Both the position numbers and the translations under genes were made by a program. A DNA stretch of 27,500 bases from Prorocentrum cordatum. Taxonomy: Eukaryota > Sar > Dinophyceae > Prorocentrales > Prorocentraceae. The DNA is taken from NCBI GenBank assembly GCA_963575745.1, contig CAUYUJ010015842.1:253530-281029 (forward strand), read 5' to 3'. Positions 10,101-22,200 of the stretch are shown in pieces. Position 1 is the stretch's first letter; every line of letters begins with the position of its first letter. The notes beneath the pieces are model-generated. The model searched no databases and was not told the DNA's origin. It saw nothing but the letters and a program-made list of their open reading frames with translations.

Positions 10101-13100
10101 CCGCCTGACACATCCCCATAGTCAGGCCTCGGGAGCCCCACAGAAACGACAGCTACACGAATGAGGATGACCCGCTCGGATTAAAAAAATAAGTGCGGGC
10201 CCCATAGGGAAGCCCCAGGAACCAGCTACACGGATGAGGATGACCCGCTCGGGTTTAAACGATAAAGTGCGTGCCCTGTAGGGAGGGGGCTCACGCCTGA
10301 GACTTCCTCACGAATTACTCACAGACGAGGCTCCCGCCGGATACTTCTTTCATATTCAGGCCTCAGGAGCCCAAAAGTGACGACAGTTACACGGATGAGG
10401 ATTACCCGCAGGATTAAAAGCATAACATGCGGGCCCCATAGGGAGGGTGCTCCCGCCTGAGACTTCCTCACAGTTCACTCACGGACGAGGCTCCCGCCTG
10501 ATACGTCCCCCAGATTCAAGCCTCAGGAGCCCAAAAGTGATGACAGTTACACGGATGAGGATGACCCGCTCGGATTACCAACATAAAATGAAAACACCAT
10601 CGGGAAGGGGTTCCCCCCTGAGACTTCCTCACAACTTACTCACAGACGACGCTCCCGCTCGAGACTTCCGCCATGTTCAGGCTAGTGAGTGAGTGGTGGC
10701 GAAGTGATGGATGAGCGAGTGATGATGATGATGAGTGGTGATGATGATGATGACGATGATGAGTGACCGAGTGGTTCGTATGGTGATGATTGGTGATGAT
10801 GAGGAGAATGATGTGGTGCTGGTGTGTTCTTGCGCAGGGTGTCCAGAGAAAAAGGATGCTGAGTTGTGAGAGAGAGTGTGATGTGCGACTGAGTATGATG
10901 ATGATGGCGGTGGTGGTGATGCTGCTGATGATTATGATGATCGATGGCTGATGGTGGTCGATGGTGCGCGACTGAGTGTTATGATGATGGTGGTGATGAT
11001 GATGATGATGACCGATGGTGATGATGATCGATGACGGGGTGAATGCGTGAGTGAGGCGGAGAGCGGGAGGGAGATGAGGTTCCTGCGCGGGGGGTGTCCA
11101 GAGAGAACAAGAAGCCCACTTTGGATGTGGGGCAAAAACATCAGGCATAAACGAAAAAGACAAATCGTCACCACACTGTTTCTCTACTATTCTTGAACAT
11201 TCCTCCTGGAGAGGGAAATGTCCGATATAACCCTAACGTAGAGGCCTCCCGAAATGGGTTCCGAGTAGCGATGGTGTCGGAGAGTCGCTCCGCATCGCCG
11301 ATGCATCGCCGATGCGTCGGCAATGCGTCGGCGCCATCGGCGTGGAGAACATCGGATCCTAAAACCCCATCTGCTCGGACCCCGTCTGGGAGGCATGGCC
11401 ACCCGCCCGCCCCTGCCAAGGACGATCGAAATTGGGTACGGAAACAATGGGCACAATGTCTAACTGCAGTTCTGGTTCATTCTGAACAGCGTTCGCTGTC
11501 GGCGTCACCGCGGCCGTTGCCCATCTGAGACAGAAGGGTCGAAGTTGATGGGGTCGGAGGATCGAGCCGCATCGCCGATACATCAGCGATGCATCGTGGA
11601 CGTCGGCGGTACCTCGGCGACGTCAACTTGAATCAAATTGGGCTGCACATCGAGACGCATCCGCGATGTATCGGCGGTGCGGTGCGATTCTCCGAGCCCA
11701 TCTACTGCGACTCCATCTAGGAGGACTTGCATGGGCATGTCCTCCCACAGGCGGATTCCGGGGGAATAATAAAAAAAGCCAAACAATACTCAACCATGGT
11801 CAGCAATAGTTGAAACATCGTACCCAGACTATGGTTTGTTCATTCCTCCTGCAGGGGGACGCATTGAAACAAGCAGGGCTGGACCTACACTGTGTTTTTC
11901 GCTTTCGTTTTGTTTTCGGTTTCCATCGTTTTGTCTTCAATACGCCTCTACAGCAGAATGAAGTCGAAACGAAAACGGCCCCCGAGATCGCCAAAACAGC
12001 GTTCAGGTCCAGCCCTGGAAATAAGATGGGGCGCCATGGCGTCCGGGGAGATAGCCTGGCCCCCGCCACGATATCCCCCCCCCCGCCTAGTCGTCACCCC
12101 CCTCCTGGGTCGCCCCCGACCCTCTGCTGCCGCGCCCAGGCCCAGCGGGTGCTCCGAGCGTGCCTCGGCCGCGCGCGGTGTGGCGCGCACGGGCGCGGGG
12201 CGCGAGAGGCCCGCACTGGCTGCGCTCGCGCGCACTCGCAGGCCCGGGCAGGGCCTCGACTGTTGGACGATGCTTGCATGCGAAGCAACCATGCGCAAAA
12301 CGCGGGCAAGACGATTGGCGAGACAGTCGGCGGGTGTGCGACCAGCGCCAAGGTCGTTAAAGCTGGAGGACAGGAGGCGAAAAGACGTGCTACAGGACAG
12401 CGACGACGACGGGAGGGCGAGAGGGGGAGGGAGGGGGAAACGTGCGCCTTTAGCGCCCCTTTTGGGCCCCTGGGGGGCCCCTGGAAGCTCCTATTCTAGG
12501 CTCTGGGCTCTCAAAGAAAGGAGGAGGAGGAGGAGGAGGAGGAGGAGGAGGAGGAGGAGGAGGAGGAGGAGGGAGGAGGAGGAGGAGGAGGAGGAGGAGG
12601 AGGGGGGAGGAGGAGGAGGGCGGAGGAGGAGGCAACGCCCGAACTGTATCGCGCCCGCACTGTGCAACGCCCGAGACTTTCTTTCGAGCTCCTCCACCGC
12701 CAAATCCCCTCAAACGCGGCGGCAGTCGCCCTCCCTTCAGTGCGGGACCAACTCAAGGGTAAAACTGAGGGGGGGGGGGGGGCGGCTCAGGGGTGGCAAC
12801 CTCGAGCTGGAACCCGCGAGACGGGGGATGGGTCCCCAACGGCGACTCCGAACGTTCCAAGGGGCTGGGTGGGTGGGCTATCGGGCCCCTATCGGCGATG
12901 AAAGGGCGATGGGGGGTCGATTAGGCGGTTTTTTGGCCGTGCTCGATTGCCGCCTGGTGCACCCCCAAGCTTGAGAGTGTGCAGCGGCAAATCAATCCTC
13001 CTCCTCCTCCTCCTCCTCTCCTCCTCCTCCTCCTCTCCTCCTCCCCCTCCTCCTCCCCCCATGAGCCTATGCCCCCCCCCCCACCGTTGCCCCAAACTCT

Positions 13101-13403
13101 TTCTGACACGCCGCTTCCTGCGGGCGTGCTCCGTGTAGGTGATCGTGTCCCGCAGAACGTTCTCCAGGAACATCTTCAGCACCCCGCGGGTCTCCTCAGG
13201 CGTGGGGGGTCGCTTAGCTTGCGAGAGAGAGAGAGAGAGAGCGAGCGAGACAGGATGAGGATGAGACGGGGAGGGAAGGAGAGAGGCACAGAGAGGGAGA
13301 TAGAGTGAGACGTATACGCCGATAAATACAAAGAGAAAAATAGAGATAAATAAAGAAATAGAAAAAGAAAGAGAGAGAGGACGAGTGAGAGAGATAAGGG
13401 GGT

Positions 13404-13435
<32 letters not shown>

Positions 13436-16400
13436 GTGTGTGAACGTACAACTAGAGAACACAACAAACACACCATAATGAGGGGAAGGTCGCGAGAAAG
13501 ATAGAAAGAGGGACACAAGGGTGAGAGAGAGAGAGAGAGGAAAATAGAAGCATGCAGGGTGGCACGCATCATCATGATCAGATATCAGATGCACATGGCA
13601 TGTGCATCTCATTTACATGTAATTACCTGTTTGTATTTATGTAAATCGAGAGAGAGAGAGAGAGAGACAGAGAGGAACCGCAGGATGGGGGAGGAGGACT
13701 CAGATGAGCGGAACGCAGGGTCAAATTGGGCAGTCCGAAAGTTACGTCTTAGACAGAAGGGGGGCAGGTGTGTCATCCATTTCGGGTTCCGGGGGCCGCT
13801 CCCAGTCCCAGGACTGTCAAACAACTGCACACACAGCGTGAAGAGCCGTCCTGCAGAACAGGTCACGAGCCCGGGGGATCCCGGGGGGGGGATCGGTGCG
13901 GGAAGCAACCGAGTCCCTGGAGAAGTGGGGTAGCCTTGACAACGTTCGAGCTTTGGCAGAACTGGGTTTAGTGGGACCTGGCTTACTGATGTGTACTGGG
14001 GGACGCCCCCCCCCCCCCCGCCCCCCTGCCGTCACCCGAAAAACAGCTACGGCAGACCTGGTTTAGTGATGCTGGCCAATCTGGGGGCTCCAGGGCCCTA
14101 CTACTAACCGGGTCCCCTTGCCTGGGGTCCTGGCTATACCCGAAACGTGTCGCCTTCAATGGCTTCAGGCCCTGGGACGTGACGTGGTTCGGTTCGCGCT
14201 CTGGTCGTGATCGTTCCTCGCGCCATATGTGGGTGGGCCGGTCGGCAGGGACACGGAACGCTGCCGACGCTGACCCGAACAGTACACGTCGTTCATTTCT
14301 AATCGTGCTCATTTCTATTTGTGCTCGTTTCTAATTGTTCTTGGCCCCCTATTGGCCAGGGGGAGGTCCAGGAGAGAACAATTAGAAATGAAAGAATCTT
14401 GCCCCCCGAAAAATGAACAAAGAACTTTCGAATAATTCAAAATGAAACATGTGTATGTGTGTTTGCACACGTGCGTTGTCACGAAGGCACGACGGCATGA
14501 TGCCAGACATGCGCAAGACATCCACCGTGAAAGAGCGACATCAGCAAGACGGCCAAGAAGTGAGCAGGATCACCAGCGGCAACGACAGTGAGAGAGAGAG
14601 AGATACATCAGGGGTACGAGGCACTATTCGGGAGGGATGCGGCGCGTGGCACGGGAAGCAAGACGAGATCCCAGAGAAGACGTTGGGACGCGGGGCTTAC
14701 CGAATCAACTTGTGAGTTTGCGGTGCAGCTGCCTCGTAGATGAGGCCGCTGATGCGCTTCACCCCACCGCGGCGTGCAAGCCTTGGAGGTCATTTCTCTC
14801 CTCCTCCTCCTCCTCCTCCTCCTCCTCCTCCTCCTGTACTGCTCCTCCTCCCCGCCGTCGCAGTCTTCTGCCCGCGTGTTTATCCCGCTCCGCCGCCTCG
14901 CCCTCTCCGGCCCGCTTCCCATGGTCATGGTGCTATGGTTACGTTTCATATGAAAGTCCCTTCGGCGTATCCGTATCGCCGCCTTCATTTGATCTCACCT
15001 TCTGCGTTCGGATCTCGATTTGAGATTTGAGCACCTCCCTCTCACTTCCTCATGCCTCATACCTCCGACGTGCCTCCTGCCAAATCTCCCACTTATACCT
15101 CGCCCTTCCTGTTCGCCGATGCTGCGTGCTGCGAAACAGTCGCCACGTTTGTTGGCCCCCTGGAGGGCCACCAGAGTGACGTCTTATGCAGATCAGATGA
15201 GACCTCGCCGTCGCTGGGAGCTGCGGGCTGCGAAACTGTCGCCACGTTCGTGACCCTGGGAGGTCATAAGGCGTGAATGCGACTCTCCGCTCGACTGCGA
15301 CTCCCAGGATGAAGACCAGGACGAGGAGGAGGACAGACCGCCTCGACCAAGACTGCGGGTGCGGGTGCGGAAATATTCAGATCTGAGCGGGGCATCGTCG
15401 TGCCTGGGTGGGGGGACATTTTCGCCTCCTCCTGCCCTCCCCTTCCTCCCACCTAGTCCGCCCACCGCTCGAAATCTCTCCCGTGAGTCATTCAACGCGC
15501 GATCCTCTCATTTTTGCTGTGTCAGCAAAGCGCGTTCATAAACATGTCATGCCCCGCGAAGGTGTTGCAGCTTACTCTGCTCCCTGGGTGTATGTGGGTC
15601 TGGCACCTCGCAGGGTCATGCATGCTCGGCTTCTTGTGCCGAGCGCGGACGTGTGTGCCATTGTTCGGGCCGTCCAGCCCGCAGCAACCATGCGCAGAGG
15701 AAGCGCGGGAGATACCGCATGCTGGCCGTGCACATCCAGGCACGAACCCGCCCGCCCGACGACGCTCGCGCACGGAGGCCCACACACATACACGCGCAAG
15801 CAAGCGCAAAGATAGACTCGCGCACGCGCAGCCGCACACCCGCCAACGAATGCGCACGCGCACGCACCCGAGTTCACACACCCTTCTGCGCCCACCCGGC
15901 CACACGCACACAGTCTGAGACTGAGGAGGGGGGGTCGGCCGGGGGGGGACGTACGAGGAAGGAGAGATAGCGAATGATGGAAGCGGAGGACGCCGGCGAG
16001 GACAATGCCAGGAACGAGGACGAGAAAGGGGTCCGGCCTGGGGGGGGGACGTACGGAGAAGGAGAGAGAACGGATGATGGAAGCGGAGGGCGCCGGCGAG
16101 GACAATGCCAGGAACGAGGACGAGACAGGGGGCACGAATGAATGTATTTGACTCTCGCAAGCCCCATCTATGCTCGCCATCCGGGCTCGAGGTGTAGCCC
16201 GCATGTCGAGATGGCAACCGCAGCACGATTTAGCTGCTCTGGGTTGAAAACTCTAGGGGGAGGAAGGTGTTTGAACGGAGCATGGGGAACAAGTGGCTCT
16301 CGTCCCACGAGTGGGTCGCTCCAGGGGGGAGGAGGTTCTATGAGGGGAGCATCCGCCCAGGCAGCCATAGTTACATCTGCTTCCTCGGTTCGCTTTGCCT

Positions 16401-16825
16401 ATGTCGTTAAGCTTCGGCTCTTGCTTCGGCTCTCACTGCAGCGTTGAGATGCAGCCCTTGGTTCACGGCACTGAGCACCACGAGCCTGCCGCTTTGCCAT
16501 CAAAGCTGGGCGACAGCGACGGCAGCCTGCGTGACAGCGACGGCAGCCTCGCACTCGGCGGAGAAAAAACGCTCTAAACCGACGTGAGCATCGCGCGCGT
16601 TCGGAAGGCATCTCAGATGTGACTCCATGGCCGAGGCCAAAAAAGGGCCACGCTCTGCTGCGGACTGGGGGCAGAGCACGTGCGCCCGCTGCGGCCCTGC
16701 CTACGTGGGGCGCAACTTCACGAGCCTGCCTTACAGAGCAGGGAAGGCCCAGGGGGAACTGCCTCGAGCCCCCCGACGGAACAGATCTTCCGCCGCCTCT
16801 CTCTCTCTCTATCTTTCTCTCTCTC

Positions 16826-16859
<34 letters not shown>

Positions 16860-19213
16860 AGAAGAGCAGGCAAACATTACGGTGGTGGCATCGGATGAGG
16901 AACCCTTAGATAAGGAACACAGGGCCTCGAGGCCAGTGGAACACACGTCGAGGCTTGGCCATGGATCTCACCGCCGCCCTCATCAGATAAGGACTCCTCC
17001 AGGGTCTGCAACGTCCTGGGCGCACTCCTCAACCATCGCCCCCACCATAATTTCGACAAGACTGTCGGTCCCCGCGGATTCCATGGGTCGGCGCTGGCCC
17101 CTCCCCATCCTGTCGCGCGGCATTGGGAGGCAGTGGCGGCGCCGCAGGAGCCGCACAGAGAAGTGTCCAGCGCCGACTTGAGAGAGATTCGCGCGGACCC
17201 GGAACGTTTCTGTATGTCCGTGATTAGGTCGGGCATGTCCCCCTACACGCGGATTCCCGACGACAAACCGAATACTCGACACATACTCAAACATGAGCCA
17301 GACACGCTCGAAACATTCGTCCCCGGACTATTTTTCTGGCTACTGCTGTTGTATCTTCCTCCCGTGGAGGGACATGCCCGACTTCCGGCTGTGACCGCTT
17401 GTGACTGCGGCCGCGCCCTTCCTCGAGGGCCCCCGGGAGCCTGCGCATAGGGCGAGCTCCGCACGAGCCCGGCCAGGGCAGCGCGGGGAAGCGCCAGGGC
17501 AGGGCGAGGCGCGGAGCCTTCCTCGGCCAAGCGTGCGAAGTGACCCCTGGTGAGAGTGACCTTTGGTGCGCGGCTCACGGGGGGGCCGCGGGGGGACCAG
17601 ACACCAAGCGCGCAAGACGCTACCAGCGCGTCCCAAGGGTCGGGAAGACGTAAGACTCGGGTACGGGGGACTCGGGTTGGCCTGACGAGGCCATCGTAAA
17701 AATGACGAGACCCAATCTGGAATTTGACGCGAGCTCCCGCTGCAAACATCCCACGAAAACTGGACCGTCAAAATCCACCACGCGCTCGTCAAAAGACGTC
17801 GGCGAACGCGAGCTCTGGCTTACTCGTGTCTTACGTTTCCCCGAAAGGGGCCCGCACCAAAGGCCCCTCCGGCGAGAGGTCACTCTTGGGTGCAGTCGAG
17901 GCTCTCTCCGGGGCAGGGGGCGCACGGCTCGCCCATCCCGCCTGCCGCTGCGAGCCCCCGTGGCCGTGGACGTCCGAGGCGGGCACGGCAGAGCACGGCA
18001 AGGGCGGCCCACGGCGAGTGGGGCCCCGACCTGGCCGCGGCCGCTGCTGCACGGGCGACCTCTGGACCCCGACGTGGGGGAGCTCCCGCGGAGGCGCCGG
18101 ACACCGCCTCCTGGCCCGACTCGGGCAGCACCTGCCCTCGGTCTTCGTCCCCGTTCTTCCCGTGTCCGCTTCGACGTGGCCGGCGCCACGCGCCCTGGGA
18201 GGAGCGGGGACCGTTGTTACGGCGCGGCCGGGAGTACAGGGGACGGAGGAGCTGCCAGTCGCCCCGAGAGGAGACCGGCGGGCAGCCGCCGTGCGGCAGC
18301 AGCAGGAGCGCATGGGCCGTGCGCCCAGCCTTCGGCAGCCCATGCTGGACTCGTCTGGAAGAGGGGGAGGAGGGGGGTCGAGGACGATGGGCGACGCCAG
18401 CCGCAGGGAAATGCACGAGAAGCGCCAAGGGGAGAGATGGGGAAGGGCGATTTGAGGATCGCACCGCATCGAAGACAAGACTGAGCGAACTGGACTAGCG
18501 CCAAGCACATGGTGCGCCCAAAGCAACTGAACAGTCAGCCAGGCGAGGCCTCCAGTTCCCTAAGACCGAAACAGGTATCGAGGAGGAGAACGACGTGGAG
18601 GGGGGCTGGAGTTGCCAGTCAAGCACAACACATACGATTGCCACAAACATGCGTCAGTGTTTATGCATGTATGCTGCCTTTTTCTTCGTGCATTGGCTTG
18701 GGCCCTTTTTCCTTTGCGCTCGTCAGCCGCGTCCTGACCATCCACCGGCAGACGTTCGGTAACAAGTGGTCTAGGCGTGTCACGCCCTAGAGAGAACTGC
18801 GTTGGATCAGTCGACTGGCAAGTTAACCACAAATGTGTGTGTGTGTGTGCGATGTCCCTCGTCCGTCGGATTTCCCCCTCCTCTTCAGTAGAGCTCCTCT
18901 TGCGCTGGGAAAAGTGGATGCGTACATATATATATATATATATACATATATATATGTATGTGTATATATGTATGTGTGCCGCCTCACCCCCTACTCTTCT
19001 ACGCCACGCCACCACGCCTAGTGTGTGTGTGTGTGTGTGGGTGTGTGTGTGCGCGCGTGTGTGTATATGTGTGTGCGTGTGCGTGTGCGTGTGCGTGTGC
19101 GTGTGTGCGCGGGTGTGTGTGTGTGCGCGCGTGTGTGTATATATGTGTGTGCGTGTGCGTGTGCGTGTGCGTGTGCGTGTGTGCGTGTGTGTGTGTGCGC
19201 GTGTGCGCGTGTG

Positions 19214-19246
<33 letters not shown>

Positions 19247-22200
19247 TTGTTGTTGAGAGGGAGGGGCCAAAGCCTGCGAATAGCGGGCTTCGTGATGCCC
19301 TGGATGTTGTCGCGGAGCACCTTCTTGTAACGGTTGGCTCCGCCCTCGCGCGGGAGTCCTCTTGCTGCTGCTCCTCCTCCTGAAGATCGTCATCCCCCTC
19401 GTCCTCCTCGTCTTTGCCGTTCGGGCTCCAACTGTCTGCGGCGCCGAGAGGGCGCTGCGGGTCTCCAGGGCCCCCGAGCATCTCCACGCGATTTCGGCTG
19501 GGCTTTGACACTCCTAACCAGGGAAGGAAGACCGCAAATACAGTGGAGGCAAGTCCACAAGAAACCTCCCACAAGAAACCCAACCCTGAGACCCCGGGAC
19601 GTCCATGGATATCTGGTGTGGGCACTTTACGTTTTCCACCGCGAAACCATCAAAACCCAAGAGACCCAAGGTACCCTGGAGGCGAACAGGGTGTTTCTTG
19701 GCATGGGCCCCCGCTGCAGTCGGTCAGAGAATGGGCGAAGGCAAGAAGGGTCGTGACAGACGCAAGGCTCAGCTGGTCGATGATGAGGATCAGTGGCCCC
19801 CTCTTCCTCTTCGGCCTGGTCCGCGGCGGTCTGCCTCTTGAGCGGCAATGTCATTGGCTCCGCGGCAAGTCGCTTGGCAGCCGCAGTAGTTCGGAGGCAG
19901 CTACTGGGAAGTCTTCGTCGGAAAGACTAAGAAGGATTAAGCCTCGTTGGGGGACTGTTACGCCAGAGTGGGACTCGGATTAAGCGGGATTTTCGGATTA
20001 AGCGGGGTTAAGACTGATTTCAGACCAGGGCTAAATCAGAATTTGACCTCCCAGGAGTTGCATCCGAACAGTAATGGTCCGTCCCTCCACCGCCGCCGAT
20101 GTCAGGTGGGGCACGCCGCCCGAACCTTCAGTCCAGTGCCAACCCCAGCTACAAGCTACAGAGAGGTCAAGTGCTGGTCCAGCACACGCTGGGCTTGGGC
20201 GTCCAAGCTGCAAAGGCATGCGAGCACTTGTCTCTGCGGTGCTCTCCGCCCAGCAACCAGCCTCCAGCCGAAGAGGACAACGGCTCCAGTGGCCCAATAG
20301 GCAAGAAGACAGGGAAGTGTCCTTCACGGTCGGAGAAGCAGAAGGAGGAGGAGGAGGAGGAGAAGGAGGCGGAGGAGGAGGCGGAGGAGGAGGCGGAGGA
20401 GGAGGAGGCGAAGGACGAGGCGGAGGAGGCGGAGGCTGTTCGGTCGGACCCAGGCCAGGAGAGCATCCCTCAGGAGCAGGGGGCACCCCGTTGGCGCGAA
20501 AGCACACCGCACCCCCAAGGGTGCTCCCCCAGGGTGCGCACAAGAGCAGCCCGCAGACACCGGGAGCACGAGAGCACCGCAGAGACACAACTCGCTCGCA
20601 CGCCTCGGTCCGACTGCAGCCGGGGAGCGTGCTGGATCTGAGCCGGGCGAGGCGGCGCAATGCGCTGCCGCAGGCACCGCGGGCCGAGGGCGAGCGCTGG
20701 GAGAGCCCGCTCGTCCAGCTGTGCGCAGCAGGCGGTGGCGGCGGCGACCAGGGTCACGCGGGCTCAGGCGGCCTTCGGCAAGGCTCAAGCGCAGCTGCTC
20801 AAGCTCAAGTTCGAGGTCGACGAATGCAAGGCGGTCCTGCAGGAGGCGGCGACGCGTCTTGCGCAGGCGGAGCGGGAGCGTGCCGAGCTGTTTCGGTCCG
20901 TGGCTCCGCCGCGCCAGGCAGGAGGTACCATCTTGGCCCAGCCAGTACCGACCCCCCCGCCTTACCCCTAGCGCAAAATGTTTTGCGCGCGGGCTCGCTC
21001 ATAGAAGCCGCAATATATTAGCAGCGCCCCGTTTTGCAAAACATGCGAAGAAAAAACGCGCGCGTTGTCGCGCGCATGCGCCACAATGCTTCAAAAACTG
21101 TGAGTCCCGCAAGCATTTCAACATCGAGTGCCCCGAGCACACATAAAATACGTGGTTTGGCCACGCGACGTGTCAAACAAATGTTTTCGGGACCGCGCCC
21201 TGGGCAACCCTTCAAAAAATCACGAACATGTCCCCACACATCTGCAGAACGCTCGCGCGCACAGGCCGACATCACTCGAACGCCCATACCCGCACATGTG
21301 GGGGGGAGGGACCCCCTCTCAAATGAAATCACGTGCGCGAGCCAGCCGCGCGCGCATGCCGAAATCGTTCCAAACAACGACGCGTGGACACCCTCATCGT
21401 CGTCGGCGCGATCTGCATCGGAACCGCTCTTGGCCTGGCCGTCGTCCTCGCCATCGTCGCCGCCATCGTCGCTACTAGCATCACCGTGTCTACCGTTGAC
21501 GACGTCGCCACGACACCGCGCCAGCCCATGTCACGGCCTCGCACGGAGCTGCCTGCGCGTCAGCGAAGTTTGCGTGACACGACGGGGGGTCTCAGAGGTC
21601 AGCACCACCGCGGCCGCGTCGGACGCGCCAAAGTAGCTGGCCGGTGCGCGCGCGAGCATGCGCTGGCTGGCGCGGCTGGAACGAAGCACCAGCCATCATC
21701 AAACACTCATCGAAAACACTGCGGCATGGGTTTTGCAAATCAAGTTGCGGGTAGGCGGGTGGGATGATTGCGCGAACGCTGGGGTTGACAATTCACTGCT
21801 AACCAACATCAACTGTAAAATATAGATTGCACTACGTAGCTTGACCACAAAATTTGCCCAATCTCGATTCGACTTCCCTGGGCATATATTCCCTCTGGGT
21901 GTGACCCGCCGGAGCTTCATTCTAGAATGTAACTCGTCCAATCCCGGCCCGACCATTATATACCATTATAGGCCCCCTTACCCCAAACCTTATATGATAT
22001 GCACGCGCGCTCGTTCATCAGTTGATTGCAGGGCCCCCGGGGCAATGACTGCGACCACGTGCGAGCGCGCATCGCTGTGCGCGCATGCGCCACAATACTT
22101 GAAACAAGCCGTATTTCCCGACAGGCCTTCAACGCCGCGTGTCCCGAACACACACACACATATAGATATATGTAAACGTATGTCTGGCAACGTGACATTT

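Larger units (their letters stand above)
7154..13117 (-). other. H4 intron 4 (about 5.96 kb)
   Basis: This is the largest intron, from GAAGCG after CGCAG to GGGCAG before GAAGACG. CAGGAAG is a direct repeat at the two borders. It is packed with tandem repeats, homopyrimidine tracts and inverted-repeat elements, listed separately. Confidence 0.93.
13195..14732 (-). other. H4 intron 3 (about 1.54 kb)
   Basis: The intron begins GCAGCT after ACGAG and ends CCTGAG before GAGACC; GAGG is shared by both borders. It contains GA and TA microsatellites, a poly-C tract near 14006-14019 and a small hairpin element at 14328-14388. Confidence 0.93.
14782..19273 (-). other. H4 intron 2 (about 4.49 kb)
   Basis: The intron begins GCTTTG after CGCAG and ends CCAAG before GCTTGC; AGGCTT is present at both borders. 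Contents include GT, TA, CT and CCT microsatellites, a 100-bp tandem duplication and a family 1 inverted-repeat element. From 17383 to 18500 it is GC-rich and open in several frames, with nothing recognisable. Confidence 0.93.

Noticed and set aside
10056-10680. CRISPR-like regular repeats
   Set aside because: The units are adjacent 160-bp tandem copies with no unique spacers.
10636-11163. His-rich minus-strand frame
   Set aside because: It is the translation of the GATGAT array.
13088-13117. Read-through of H4 exon 4 as KRRVRKS, a possible alternative C-terminus
   Set aside because: The canonical KTV residues are supplied exactly by the 7153 exon with a matching border repeat, so this is intron sequence.
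17620-18526. Overlapping open frames of 190-260 codons on both strands
   Set aside because: High GC depletes stops in all frames; no motif or consistent codon bias singles out one.
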